Part shown: positions 6,899 through 14,030 of the stretch, in pieces
How positions within the stretch are numbered: the first letter of the stretch is position 1
Layout of the letters: every line of letters starts with the position of its first letter
Assembly (NCBI GenBank): GCA_934316845.1
Contig: CAKRDZ010000035.1
Coordinates: 1-32,079 of the forward strand
Origin: an uncultured Eubacterium sp.
GTDB lineage: Bacteria > Bacillota > Clostridia > Lachnospirales > Lachnospiraceae
DNA: 32,079 nt
Direction: 5' to 3'
Position numbers and translations under genes: made by a program
Notes under the pieces: generated by a model
What the model was told of the DNA's origin: nothing
Databases searched by the model: none
Seen by the model: only the letters and a program-made list of their open reading frames with translations

Positions 6899-7198
6899 TT
6901 AATAGCATTTCTTACATGGACGCAGTCCCTGCGCCTTTGCATCCTTCAAAGTAGACCTATAGTAATTTCCTCTTCCGCAGGCATGTGTATGATAACATTC
7001 TCCTGTTGATGTAACGTACACAACAACGGCTTTTTTGGCCTTCTTCTTTTTTACACTCTTTTTCTTTACCTTCGCATCCACAGATGCTGCATATTTTACA
7101 CCCATCCCCTGGTCTGTCATTTTCATTTGCACCGGGGCAGCAAAGGTAAGTAAAAGCGCCGTACACATCATAAATAATCGCAACTTTACAAACTTCAT
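6899..7198 (-). CDS. Small secreted protein with a Cys/His zinc-site-like tail
   Basis: This 99-residue protein has a basic start and hydrophobic core (about 5-22) typical of a signal peptide. A very lysine-rich linker follows (43-56), then a compact C-terminal motif. The motif starts YVTSTGECYH and has C68, H70, H72 and C74 followed by C95 and C98 (RPCKKC). It recurs at the end of many secreted bacterial proteins and resembles a small metal-binding knuckle, but its function is not established. The basic linker may bind anionic wall polymers. It has its own promoter and terminator, and the start has GGAAAGGAAG upstream. Confidence 0.75.
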   Translation of the reverse strand: MKFVKLRLFMMCTALLLTFAAPVQMKMTDQGMGVKYAASVDAKVKKKSVKKKKAKKAVVVYVTSTGECYHTHACGRGNYYRSTLKDAKAQGLRPCKKCY

Positions 7199-7236
7199 AA
7201 CAATCTTCCTTTCCTACCATATTTATTACAATAATT

Positions 7237-7265
7237 ATAATACCCCACATTTTTAATTTTGTCAA
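7237..7265 (-). promoter_or_regulatory. Sigma-A promoter of the small secreted protein gene
   Basis: Read leftwards, TTGACA (7265-7260) and TATTAT (7242-7237) are separated by 17 bp. The -35 is consensus and the -10 differs at one base. Transcription should start near 7230, about 30 nt before the ATG. Confidence 0.8.
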
Positions 7266-7279
7266 TAATTGGAAGATTA

Positions 7280-7786
7280 TTATGCAAATAATTCCGGATA
7301 ATATGCATCCTTTCCAAACGGCACAAACTCCCCTTTTTCAATTAGTCCCACGATTTCCTCCGCTGTCATCCATTTTGCATCTATCGTTTCCTCCTGCTGC
7401 AAAACCACATCTTCTATCGACGCATTATCTTTAAACACCCACACATCCAAAAAGCCGGGATTTTCCCACGTAAACTTTTCTCTCTGAAACGACCGAAACA
7501 AATACCCGCTTTCGGGATCAAGCGATATCCCCAGCTCTTCTTTTACCTCGCGCAATGCACCGTCTTTACTCCCTTCCCCTGCCAGCACGGAACCGCCTGT
7601 CGGCTCCCACTTAAGCGCGTGACTCTTCGTCGCGGCACGTTTTGAAATAAGCCATTTATTTTCATCATTTTTTATCCACACTTGAACAACTAGGTGATAT
7701 TCGTCCTCTGTCATGTACTCTCCACGCGCTATTGTTTTGCCTGTGAGGTTTCTATTTTTATCGTATACGTCCCATAATTCCAGCAT
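7280..7786 (-). CDS. NUDIX hydrolase
   Basis: This 168-residue protein belongs to the NUDIX superfamily, which hydrolyses nucleoside diphosphates linked to another moiety. The NUDIX box is complete: G65, E71, R79, E80, E83, E84 and G86 in the G-x5-E-x7-REUxEExGU pattern. The start MLELWDVYDKNR and the length resemble the isopentenyl-diphosphate-isomerase-like subgroup (YfcD type), though the substrate cannot be predicted. AAGGAGGT precedes the ATG. It lies 37 bp after the AlbA_2-type regulator gene with no terminator between them, so both are probably on one transcript. Confidence 0.88.
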   Translation of the reverse strand: MLELWDVYDKNRNLTGKTIARGEYMTEDEYHLVVQVWIKNDENKWLISKRAATKSHALKWEPTGGSVLAGEGSKDGALREVKEELGISLDPESGYLFRSFQREKFTWENPGFLDVWVFKDNASIEDVVLQQEETIDAKWMTAEEIVGLIEKGEFVPFGKDAYYPELFA

Positions 7787-7823
7787 ATGGGGATACCTCC
7801 TTTTTTCTAATTTTAAGTAAAAC

Positions 7824-9239
7824 TTATTCTTTTATTTCCCAATGTCCACTATATCCACTGCCAATATAGACGATTTTATTTGTCTTTTTCATCTCCCGTT
7901 CTATCGTCTTTTCACTTACTCCAAGTTCTTTTGCGATAGTTGCCTTTGTAATTTTATTATTCTCTCGTATCAGTTGAATAATTTTACCTAAATACTTTGT
8001 TTGACCGACATCTTGACCGACACCTTGACCGACACCTTGACCGACATCTTGACCGACACCTTGACCGACACGGTTATCCCCCATTTCATAATTCATATTA
8101 AAAAGTGTAAGAAGAAAATCATCATTATCTGCTTCGAATAAAGGTTTCTTTTCCTCTGAATAATTCGGTTGATCCTGATAATCCATCATAATTTTCTTAA
8201 AACCACTGCCTCGTCGCTCCATATATTTTAAACGGTTAAAAATATCTGCCAACACCGGATTTCTTCTTTTTGAAGGTATTTTCATAATATCTTTATCTTT
8301 TAACGATATGCCACCTACCATACCTCCAGGTGAATATATCTCAATTCGATCATCAAACATATCAATGTGTACTTCACTTCCAACTTCCATATAGTTTCTG
8401 TGGATTAATGCGTTTACAATTCCTTCCATAACTGCACGTTGTGGATAATCCGGCATCTCAACTCTTCCATCCTGAACTTTTTTCCATGCCTTTCTGGAGT
8501 TGTTTATTACAAATTCAATTCCTGATTGCAGTAAAGTAACCAATCCACCGAAATACTCTTTATCATCTAGCGCATCCATCACTCCAGATGCTTTGTTCAA
8601 ACCATTCCATCTAGTGCAAAATAATCTTGAATGCCTTACCGGCGATTCGTCAGCCAAAAGCGCACCTGCGTTAGTTAAGTTGCCATTCTCATCTATCAGA
8701 CCAAAAGATTCATAATCAGATTCTTCAAAGGAATTTCCCGTTCTCTGCTTATAAACAGATTTCAGTTTTGTAAATGCCATATTAGAAAAGTCATATTTAG
8801 ATTTCAACGCATCGTATGTCTGTCCACTCCCCTTCAATACAAGTTCTCGAAGTTTCGATGGTTCTGCCGGCACACTTTCGTTTTCCACCCGAACATATGC
8901 AATCAATTGTCCATTTCCTTGGTAATAATATGGTGTTTGTTCTCCCGAATTTACCTTTACCAAAATAAATTTCCTGTCATCTACTTTTTTAAAACTAAGT
9001 ACAAATTCAGGAATTGGATTCAAATATGTTTTAATATGCTCACTAATAAGTTCCGCATCTTTTTCCGCCTCTGGCATTCCTATAAATTCATCATTATTTG
9101 TCACACCAAATACAAGCACACCGCCAAAACTGTTAGCAAAGGCACTGATGCTCTTACACCAGCTTTTAGGACGCTTTGCTTCCAGTTTTTCCTTTTTATC
9201 ATATTCTGTTGCTTCGCCAATTAGCTGTTTAATATCCAT
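7824..9239 (-). CDS. AlbA_2 (Schlafen-like) / RecG-C-like putative regulator
   Basis: This 471-residue protein has three parts. The AlbA_2 (formerly AAA_4) domain at about 1-120 includes FANSFGGVLVFGV. A GHKL-like ATPase segment of the RecG-C-type family (about 265-350) carries EGIVNALIHRNY and DRIEIYSPGG. A C-terminal winged helix-turn-helix (about 418-471) includes TKATIAKELGVSEKTIERE. Between the last two lies a VGQ(G/D) repeat (391-413). Such proteins are usually annotated as transcriptional regulators, and some relatives act in stress or defence, but the role here is unknown. AAAGGG lies about 8 nt before the ATG. The NUDIX gene follows. Confidence 0.8.
   Translation of the reverse strand: MDIKQLIGEATEYDKKEKLEAKRPKSWCKSISAFANSFGGVLVFGVTNNDEFIGMPEAEKDAELISEHIKTYLNPIPEFVLSFKKVDDRKFILVKVNSGEQTPYYYQGNGQLIAYVRVENESVPAEPSKLRELVLKGSGQTYDALKSKYDFSNMAFTKLKSVYKQRTGNSFEESDYESFGLIDENGNLTNAGALLADESPVRHSRLFCTRWNGLNKASGVMDALDDKEYFGGLVTLLQSGIEFVINNSRKAWKKVQDGRVEMPDYPQRAVMEGIVNALIHRNYMEVGSEVHIDMFDDRIEIYSPGGMVGGISLKDKDIMKIPSKRRNPVLADIFNRLKYMERRGSGFKKIMMDYQDQPNYSEEKKPLFEADNDDFLLTLFNMNYEMGDNRVGQGVGQDVGQGVGQGVGQDVGQTKYLGKIIQLIRENNKITKATIAKELGVSEKTIEREMKKTNKIVYIGSGYSGHWEIKE
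7998..8069 (-). repeat. In-frame 12-bp repeat, six copies (VGQG/VGQD)
   Basis: Six 12-bp units encode VGQG, VGQD, VGQG, VGQG, VGQD and VGQT between the ATPase-like part and the winged helix. Copy changes would lengthen or shorten the linker without breaking the frame, which makes it a slippage-prone hinge. Confidence 0.9.
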
Positions 9240-9330
9240 TTAATCCAACCCTTTCTACAAAGTCATGTGATTATTCCTATCTGTATTATTTTACCTCTTG
9301 TATATTAAAATTATTATAGTTCTCCTATCC

Positions 9331-10644
9331 TCAAAACTCCTGCAAATCATTCCAGGTCAGACCATCACGGTCTTTTGCCCATTTAATGTAGGTATTTTCC
9401 GTTCCTTTTGGAACATAAACTTTATTCCATGTAGGAAGTGCCGTGTACACGGATCCTTTGACTTTGCTTTGGATCACCGGTGGTTTCTTTCCGTAAAAAT
9501 AAACCTCTGCCTTGCTTCCAAAAAACATCCAGTGGTCTATCACTTTTTCTACGGATGCCGGAATATGCACAGAAAATCCCTCCTTCGCCTCAATGCTCGT
9601 ATCGTTATCGTCTTCCAATTCCATGCTGCCCATAACCGAAACATACTCGCCCATGATCTTGACCTTATCGGAAATCTGGATTTTTAACCCGGTTATCAAC
9701 ACGCCCACAAGCATCTTTTCCTCTTTCGTATAGAGACAGTTATCCTGCATTTCATATTTTTCATTTCCGGGCTGCAGCACAACACTCTGCAGTTTTGAAG
9801 CAGATAACGCTTCGTTTCCGATTTTAGTCACCGTATTGGGAATCGTAAGACGGTTTGCCTGCGAAGCCAAAAGCGCATTTTGACCAATGCTTGTCACGGT
9901 ATTAGGGATCACCACATTTTCCTTTGCCGAGGCTGTCCAAACCAGATGTGTGCCTGACTTCGTTAATAAAAAGCCATCAAATACGCTGTATTTTTTTGCA
10001 TTTTCTTTTATCGAAAGTGCCCAGACATTCGTGGTTTTGTCAAATGCATAGCAGTCTATTTGACTCATATTTGCCGGAAATGAAACGCTTCGCAGCGCCG
10101 GACATGCCGCCAGTGAATAGCGGTTGATTTTCTGCACTTTATCCGGAATTTTAATATTTTCCAGCTGCTGCATACCGCAAAAACTTGCGGACTCTATCAC
10201 CTTTAACGTCTTAGGAAGTGTCATTTCTGTAATGGCATTTTTTCTCACGGAATCCGTTCCGTACCATCCATGCCAAGGCTCCAATCGATCACCAAATACA
10301 TTCTTATAGCACTCCCATTCGGATCCCTTTCCATATAATTCCTTTCCAAAACCAATCCGTGTTACCGGAGCACGCTTTATCGTCTTCGGGATCTGTAATT
10401 TTTTTACCTTTTTCTTCAGTTGTATCTTGTAAATCCAGCTTTCCTTTTTATTTTTTGACAAGCAGGCATAATATTTTACATCTTTTTTGGAAATAACAAT
10501 CTTCTTATCAATCTGCCACTTTGTTTTCAATTTGTTTTTTCCACCGGCTGCCGACACAGAAGTGCCGGTGGATACTGCCATCAACAGGCAAAGGCAGAAA
10601 CATACTGCTGTCACCAAAATAAAATATCTGTTTTTTTGTCTCAT
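9331..10644 (-). CDS. Secreted BspA-like leucine-rich repeat protein, paralogue 1
   Basis: This 437-residue protein starts with a clear signal peptide (about 1-33, ending in SVSAAG). The rest is built of LRR_5 (BspA/TpLRR) repeats with the pattern ITEMTLPKTLKVIESASF, IPDKVQKI, IPNTVTSIGQNALL and IPNTVTKIGNEAL. It lacks a sortase motif and obvious wall-binding repeats, so it is either released or held non-covalently. BspA-like proteins often mediate adhesion, but no ligand is visible here. It follows paralogue 2 after 41 bp in the same operon, with GGAGGAG before the ATG. No terminator hairpin is seen in 9240-9330 after its stop. Confidence 0.85.
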   Translation of the reverse strand: MRQKNRYFILVTAVCFCLCLLMAVSTGTSVSAAGGKNKLKTKWQIDKKIVISKKDVKYYACLSKNKKESWIYKIQLKKKVKKLQIPKTIKRAPVTRIGFGKELYGKGSEWECYKNVFGDRLEPWHGWYGTDSVRKNAITEMTLPKTLKVIESASFCGMQQLENIKIPDKVQKINRYSLAACPALRSVSFPANMSQIDCYAFDKTTNVWALSIKENAKKYSVFDGFLLTKSGTHLVWTASAKENVVIPNTVTSIGQNALLASQANRLTIPNTVTKIGNEALSASKLQSVVLQPGNEKYEMQDNCLYTKEEKMLVGVLITGLKIQISDKVKIMGEYVSVMGSMELEDDNDTSIEAKEGFSVHIPASVEKVIDHWMFFGSKAEVYFYGKKPPVIQSKVKGSVYTALPTWNKVYVPKGTENTYIKWAKDRDGLTWNDLQEF

Positions 10645-10685
10645 AATTTTCTCCTCCGTATTTAAGAATTTGTTTTATCTATTTG

Positions 10686-11987
10686 TTACTCAGCAAACAC
10701 ATGCAGATCTTCCCAGGTCAATCCGTCACGGTCTTTTGCCCATTTAATATACGTTTTTTTTGTCCCCTTTGGCACATAAACGCTGTTATTAATTGGAAGC
10801 GCCGTATATTCACTTCCGGAATATTTACTCTCTATTTTGGGCGGCTTCTTTCCATGAAAATAGACCTCGACGGAAAGATCAAAAAACATCCAGCGTTCAA
10901 TCACTTTTTTCACAGAAGAAGGAATGTGCACAGAAAACCGTTTTTCATCATCAACAATTTCATCGTCATCTGCCTCCAGCTTACCCATGACAGAAACATT
11001 CTCTCCCATAATTTTTACACTGTTCGGAATTTGTATTTTCATCCCTTTCACCAGAACTGCCACAAGTGTCCCGTCCTTTTTCGTATAAATACAATGATTC
11101 TTCATCGCATACACAGGATTGGCTCCATCCAGACTGACATTCCGGATCTTTTTGGCGGTCAATGCTTCTTTCCCAATGTCCTTTATGGATTTAGGAATAT
11201 GAACGGTCTTTGCCCGCGATGCTTGAAATGCATAATCCGCTATACTTGTCACGCGATCCGGAATGGTTACATTCTTCTTTCCGGAAGCGACCCACACCAT
11301 GCACTTTTTTGTTTTATCGATCAAAATATCGTTATCAACCGTATATTTTTTAGCGCCTTTTGAAATAGAAAGACTCTTGATCTGAAAACTCACAGCAAAC
11401 GCATTGGTATCGATTTCACGTAAATTTTTAGGAAATTTAACTTCCTTCAAAGAGTCACACGCGGAAAAAGAATACCTCGGAATCGTCTTCACTTTGTCCG
11501 GTATATGAACCTTTTCTAACCGCTTCATGCCGGAAAACGCCCCTATCTCAATATCCTTCACCGTTTTTGGAAATACAATCTCCGTAATCGCATTTTTCTT
11601 TTTTAAATGTGTTCCATAAAGGTCATGCCAAGGCTCTAAGGAATCCCCAAATACACTGACAAAATAGTCCGAACCGTCAGCATATAATTCCGCTCCAAAG
11701 CCGATGCGGGTTACCGATGCAGTCTTTATTTTTTTCGGAATCACCAGTTTTTTTACTTTCTTGACCGGATCTATTTCGTAGATCCAGCTTTCCTTTTTAT
11801 CCTTTGACAAATAGGCATAATACTTTACACCATTGGAAGAAATTGTAATTGATCTCTGTGTCTCCCATTTTGAGTCTGCTTTTGACTTCTCACTTTCTGC
11901 CGATGCGGAAACACCGATCAATACTGCCGTCAATAGACTTAGGCAAAAGCATACCGCCGTCAATAAAATATGGTATCTTTTTTTCAT
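10686..11987 (-). CDS. Secreted BspA-like leucine-rich repeat protein, paralogue 2
   Basis: This 433-residue protein is a close relative of the downstream gene. Both share the signal-peptide style (VTAVCFCL and LTAVCFCL), the ESWIY segment, the FGDxLEPWH block, the KVIxxWMFF segment, and the C-terminal YIKWAKDRDGLTW. The core consists of LRR_5 repeats such as IPDKVKTIPRYSF and IPDRVTSIADYAF. The pair arose by tandem duplication and has since diverged in the repeats, as expected for surface-exposed faces. It comes after a small membrane protein gene and a hairpin. GGAGAGGAAAA precedes the ATG. Confidence 0.85.
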   Translation of the reverse strand: MKKRYHILLTAVCFCLSLLTAVLIGVSASAESEKSKADSKWETQRSITISSNGVKYYAYLSKDKKESWIYEIDPVKKVKKLVIPKKIKTASVTRIGFGAELYADGSDYFVSVFGDSLEPWHDLYGTHLKKKNAITEIVFPKTVKDIEIGAFSGMKRLEKVHIPDKVKTIPRYSFSACDSLKEVKFPKNLREIDTNAFAVSFQIKSLSISKGAKKYTVDNDILIDKTKKCMVWVASGKKNVTIPDRVTSIADYAFQASRAKTVHIPKSIKDIGKEALTAKKIRNVSLDGANPVYAMKNHCIYTKKDGTLVAVLVKGMKIQIPNSVKIMGENVSVMGKLEADDDEIVDDEKRFSVHIPSSVKKVIERWMFFDLSVEVYFHGKKPPKIESKYSGSEYTALPINNSVYVPKGTKKTYIKWAKDRDGLTWEDLHVFAE

Positions 11988-12023
11988 ATTTAATTTTCCT
12001 CTCCTGCTGTATTGAAAATATCA

Positions 12024-12042
12024 GGGTCAAAAACTTTGACCC
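12024..12042 (-). promoter_or_regulatory. 8-bp perfect hairpin ahead of the LRR pair
   Basis: GGGTCAAA and TTTGACCC pair across a 3-nt loop in the 71-bp gap between the small membrane protein gene and LRR paralogue 2. No T tract follows in the reading direction. It may therefore be an mRNA processing or stability element within the operon rather than a full terminator. Confidence 0.55.
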
Positions 12043-12058
12043 CGACCGTAAACTCTAT

Positions 12059-12394
12059 TCAGATTTCAATCTGCTTTTTTTCCTGCATGTTTAAAAATGA
12101 ATCATACAGCATCACCAAAACAATCGGCAGTATATTTCCCACCGTCAATCCGATAATGGCGACCACATAATTCTGAAAATTAAACGCACAGAATACAAAC
12201 GCAATCAATAAAATGCCCTGCGAAACCGCATAAAGCAATCGCATTCTGAAGACTGTTTTATCATCTCTTTTTTCTTCCATCTGCGGTGGATTAAAAAATT
12301 TCCCTTTCGGGCGGCAGATGCTCTGTATGATATTTACAATCATCAGCACAATTCCCACTCCATAAAGTAATAAATAGCTTCCATGAATTTCCAT
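12059..12394 (-). CDS. Small membrane protein of unknown function
   Basis: From the ATG at 12394 this encodes 111 residues with about three hydrophobic segments (near residues 5-25, 55-75 and 80-100) separated by a charged loop (PKGKFFNPPQMEEKRDD). I do not recognise a family. The start at 12394 is chosen because GGAGGTG lies about 8 nt upstream. A longer frame begins with GTG at 12430, but that codon has no ribosome binding site and would fall only about 7 nt from the predicted transcription start. It is the first gene of the operon that includes the two LRR proteins, so it may help their export or display. That role is inference only. Confidence 0.7.
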   Translation of the reverse strand: MEIHGSYLLLYGVGIVLMIVNIIQSICRPKGKFFNPPQMEEKRDDKTVFRMRLLYAVSQGILLIAFVFCAFNFQNYVVAIIGLTVGNILPIVLVMLYDSFLNMQEKKQIEI

Positions 12395-12443
12395 TTCCCT
12401 CACCTCCGGATCGCTTGAAAATTCCGTCACATCAGTTTTATTA

Positions 12444-12472
12444 ATTCTACCATATATTTACTTCTATAGCAA
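12444..12472 (-). promoter_or_regulatory. Promoter of the membrane protein-LRR operon
   Basis: Read leftwards, TTGCTA (12472-12467) and TAGAAT (12449-12444) are separated by 17 bp. Transcription should start near 12437, giving a leader of about 43 nt to the chosen ATG. The promoter lies between the membrane protein genes, so the LRR operon is separate from the gene at 12500. Confidence 0.65.
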
Positions 12473-12499
12473 GGAGTTTTGCTTTCGCCTCCCCCACTT

Positions 12500-12781
12500 T
12501 CACAATAACGCCGCTGCACTGATTATAAGAACCAAAAATGCCAACGCCAGCCCCATTCCGCCCTGTTTCTTTTTATCCGGATTGCGCTCCAAGTAAGCTG
12601 CCGCAAAACAGCAGGATATCACTTGCCATATTATGGGGATCCATGGAAAAATAATAGAAGTAACTTCTTTCGGGAAAAATATTCCCACAAAAGTCAGTGC
12701 AAAAAAAACGGGATAGCAGGTTATCGTCATTGCCATAGAAATTGCTAATCCCTTGTCATCATTTTGATTATCGTCTTTCAT
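12500..12781 (-). CDS. Small membrane protein with charged N-terminus
   Basis: This 93-residue protein has an acidic, soluble start (KDDNQNDDKG) and about three hydrophobic segments (near 12-36, 42-62 and 75-93) with a positively charged loop (ERNPDKKKQ). The layout resembles small uncharacterised integral membrane proteins and no family is recognised. AAGGAGA lies 6 nt before the ATG, the best start signal in this stretch. The start overlaps the stop of the short upstream ORF by 4 nt, which suggests translational coupling if that ORF is real. Confidence 0.7.
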   Translation of the reverse strand: MKDDNQNDDKGLAISMAMTITCYPVFFALTFVGIFFPKEVTSIIFPWIPIIWQVISCCFAAAYLERNPDKKKQGGMGLALAFLVLIISAAALL

Positions 12782-12963
12782 TCATCTTCTCCTTCTTTGT
12801 GAATACAGATACCGCCCATACTGGTAACAATTTCCATTATAAAAGATATAGCTATAAATTGCAAGCAGTTTAAATACAACACCTTACGCCACAAATTTTC
12901 ATTGTGCGCAGTATTTGCATCATCCATTATTTGTTCTGTTACAAGCATGCAGGGCAGCCGCAC
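12778..12963 (-). CDS. Doubtful 61-codon ORF overlapping the next gene start
   Basis: The open frame ends in a TGA overlapping the next ATG (ATGA). It contains one moderately hydrophobic stretch (VLYLNCLQFIAISFIM). Its first possible start, a GTG at 12963, lies inside a hairpin and has no ribosome binding site. The next starts (12948 and 12927) have none either. It could be a short coupled gene, a degraded 5' part of a larger membrane protein, or a chance frame. The coupling to a well-initiated gene is the only positive sign. Confidence 0.3.
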   Translation of the reverse strand: MRLPCMLVTEQIMDDANTAHNENLWRKVLYLNCLQFIAISFIMEIVTSMGGICIHKEGEDE

Positions 12964-12985
12964 CGAGGTTGGTGCAGCTGCCCTG
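12950..12985. terminator. Strong hairpin after the AraC-GGDEF gene
   Basis: CAGGGCAGC (12950-12958) pairs with GCTGCCCTG (12977-12985), and CACC pairs with GGTG inside, giving 13 pairs with a 6-nt loop. It lies 17 bp past the stop of the AraC-GGDEF gene and is the only candidate terminator for it. It lacks a T tract in that direction, whereas the + strand side is followed by TTTGCTTATT. Termination efficiency is therefore uncertain. Confidence 0.5.
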
Positions 12986-13001
12986 TTTGCTTATTGCCTT
13001 T

Positions 13002-13817
13002 TTAACTTAATTTTCCTTTTTTTCGCACGCTATTGATGGTCTCATGCATTTCCTCAAAAAACTCGTTGTAGCGCAAGTTTCCATCCGGCACTTTGCAAAG
13101 CCCCGCCCGGAGACTCAATGAAATTTCTTTATTATTCCACAGAATTTTTTCTCCATTGTGCGCAAGAACCTTTTCGATGATATTTTTTACCTCGTTTTCA
13201 TTCTCACTTCCTGTTATCAAGGCAAATTCATCCCCACCAATGCGAAGCTGTAACATATTTTCTGTACAGACCTGCTCGATTCGTTTTAAGGATTCCAAAA
13301 TCGCCAGATCTCCCGCCTCCCTTGAAATATCATTGATTGGCATAAGCCCCACAATATCAAAACAAATCACATAGGTTCCTTTCATTCTGCAAATTTCACC
13401 ATAAGCTTCACTGATATCTATTCTTTTTGCTGCCATATCTTCATCTGCTCCTTCCTGATATTGATAATCCAGTCTGGGACATATCTCAGAAAACCGCCAT
13501 GTTTTTTTGTACTCCGTAGGAGTAATTTTCCATATTTTCTTAAACGCACGGACAAAGTTTTCCGGCGACCCAAACTGATATTTGTAAGCAATGTCTATCA
13601 TTTTCATGTCCGTATCCAGAATATCTTTCGCCGCCAGACTAATTCTGCGCCGCAAAATATAATCCTTCACGCTTCGGTGCAGTGCCAGCCGAAACAACTT
13701 TTGCAGACTTGACAGCGACACGCCGCAATAATCAGCAACTGCCTGACTGTCAACTTCCTCGCAAATATTGGTTTCAATATATTCCAATGCATCCGTTAAT
13801 ACATAAAAATTTTTCAT
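13002..13817 (-). CDS. AraC-type regulator fused to a GGDEF domain
   Basis: This 271-residue protein has an AraC/XylS double helix-turn-helix at its N-terminus (about 8-107), including DIAYKYQFGSPENFVRAFKK and the ITPTEYKK end of the second motif. A C-terminal domain (about 147-268) resembles diguanylate cyclases. It contains the sequence GGDEF at 194-198 and an FDIVGLMPIND segment aligned with the usual FDIDxFKxIND, so the first metal-binding Asp (D154) is kept but the second Asp of that motif is Val. It may bind or make c-di-GMP, or be a degenerate sensor. AraC domains are usually C-terminal, so the order is uncommon. GGAAGGAGG precedes the ATG. No confident promoter was found in 13818-13972. 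Confidence 0.82.
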   Translation of the reverse strand: MKNFYVLTDALEYIETNICEEVDSQAVADYCGVSLSSLQKLFRLALHRSVKDYILRRRISLAAKDILDTDMKMIDIAYKYQFGSPENFVRAFKKIWKITPTEYKKTWRFSEICPRLDYQYQEGADEDMAAKRIDISEAYGEICRMKGTYVICFDIVGLMPINDISREAGDLAILESLKRIEQVCTENMLQLRIGGDEFALITGSENENEVKNIIEKVLAHNGEKILWNNKEISLSLRAGLCKVPDGNLRYNEFFEEMHETINSVRKKGKLS

Positions 13818-13972
13818 AGACCGCCTCCTTCCGGAACGCCCTCTTCTGCGCTCCTTTTCAGAAAATCATCAGCTGAATCGTTTTCTTGTCCCTAATATAT
13901 CATAGGCGGACTGCCATTTCTTGATTTTTTGAGCATGAAATTGGATATTTCACCTTATTTCCCATAAATGGC

Positions 13973-14012
13973 AAAAAATCGGATTACACTACAACCTGTA
14001 ATCCGATTTTTT
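13973..14012. terminator. Bidirectional terminator after the penicillin-binding protein gene
   Basis: The arms at 13973-13988 and 13997-14012 are perfect 16-base reverse complements with an 8-nt loop. The core is ATCGGATTACA, with A6 before it and T6 after it. It follows the leftward PBP gene by 18 bp and works on both strands by composition. Confidence 0.9.
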
Positions 14013-14030
14013 ATTTAATATCCTCTGCCA

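Noticed and set aside
12395..12430. Longer start (GTG at 12430) for the small membrane protein
   Set aside because: It has no ribosome binding site and is almost at the predicted transcription start, whereas 12394 has GGAGGTG.
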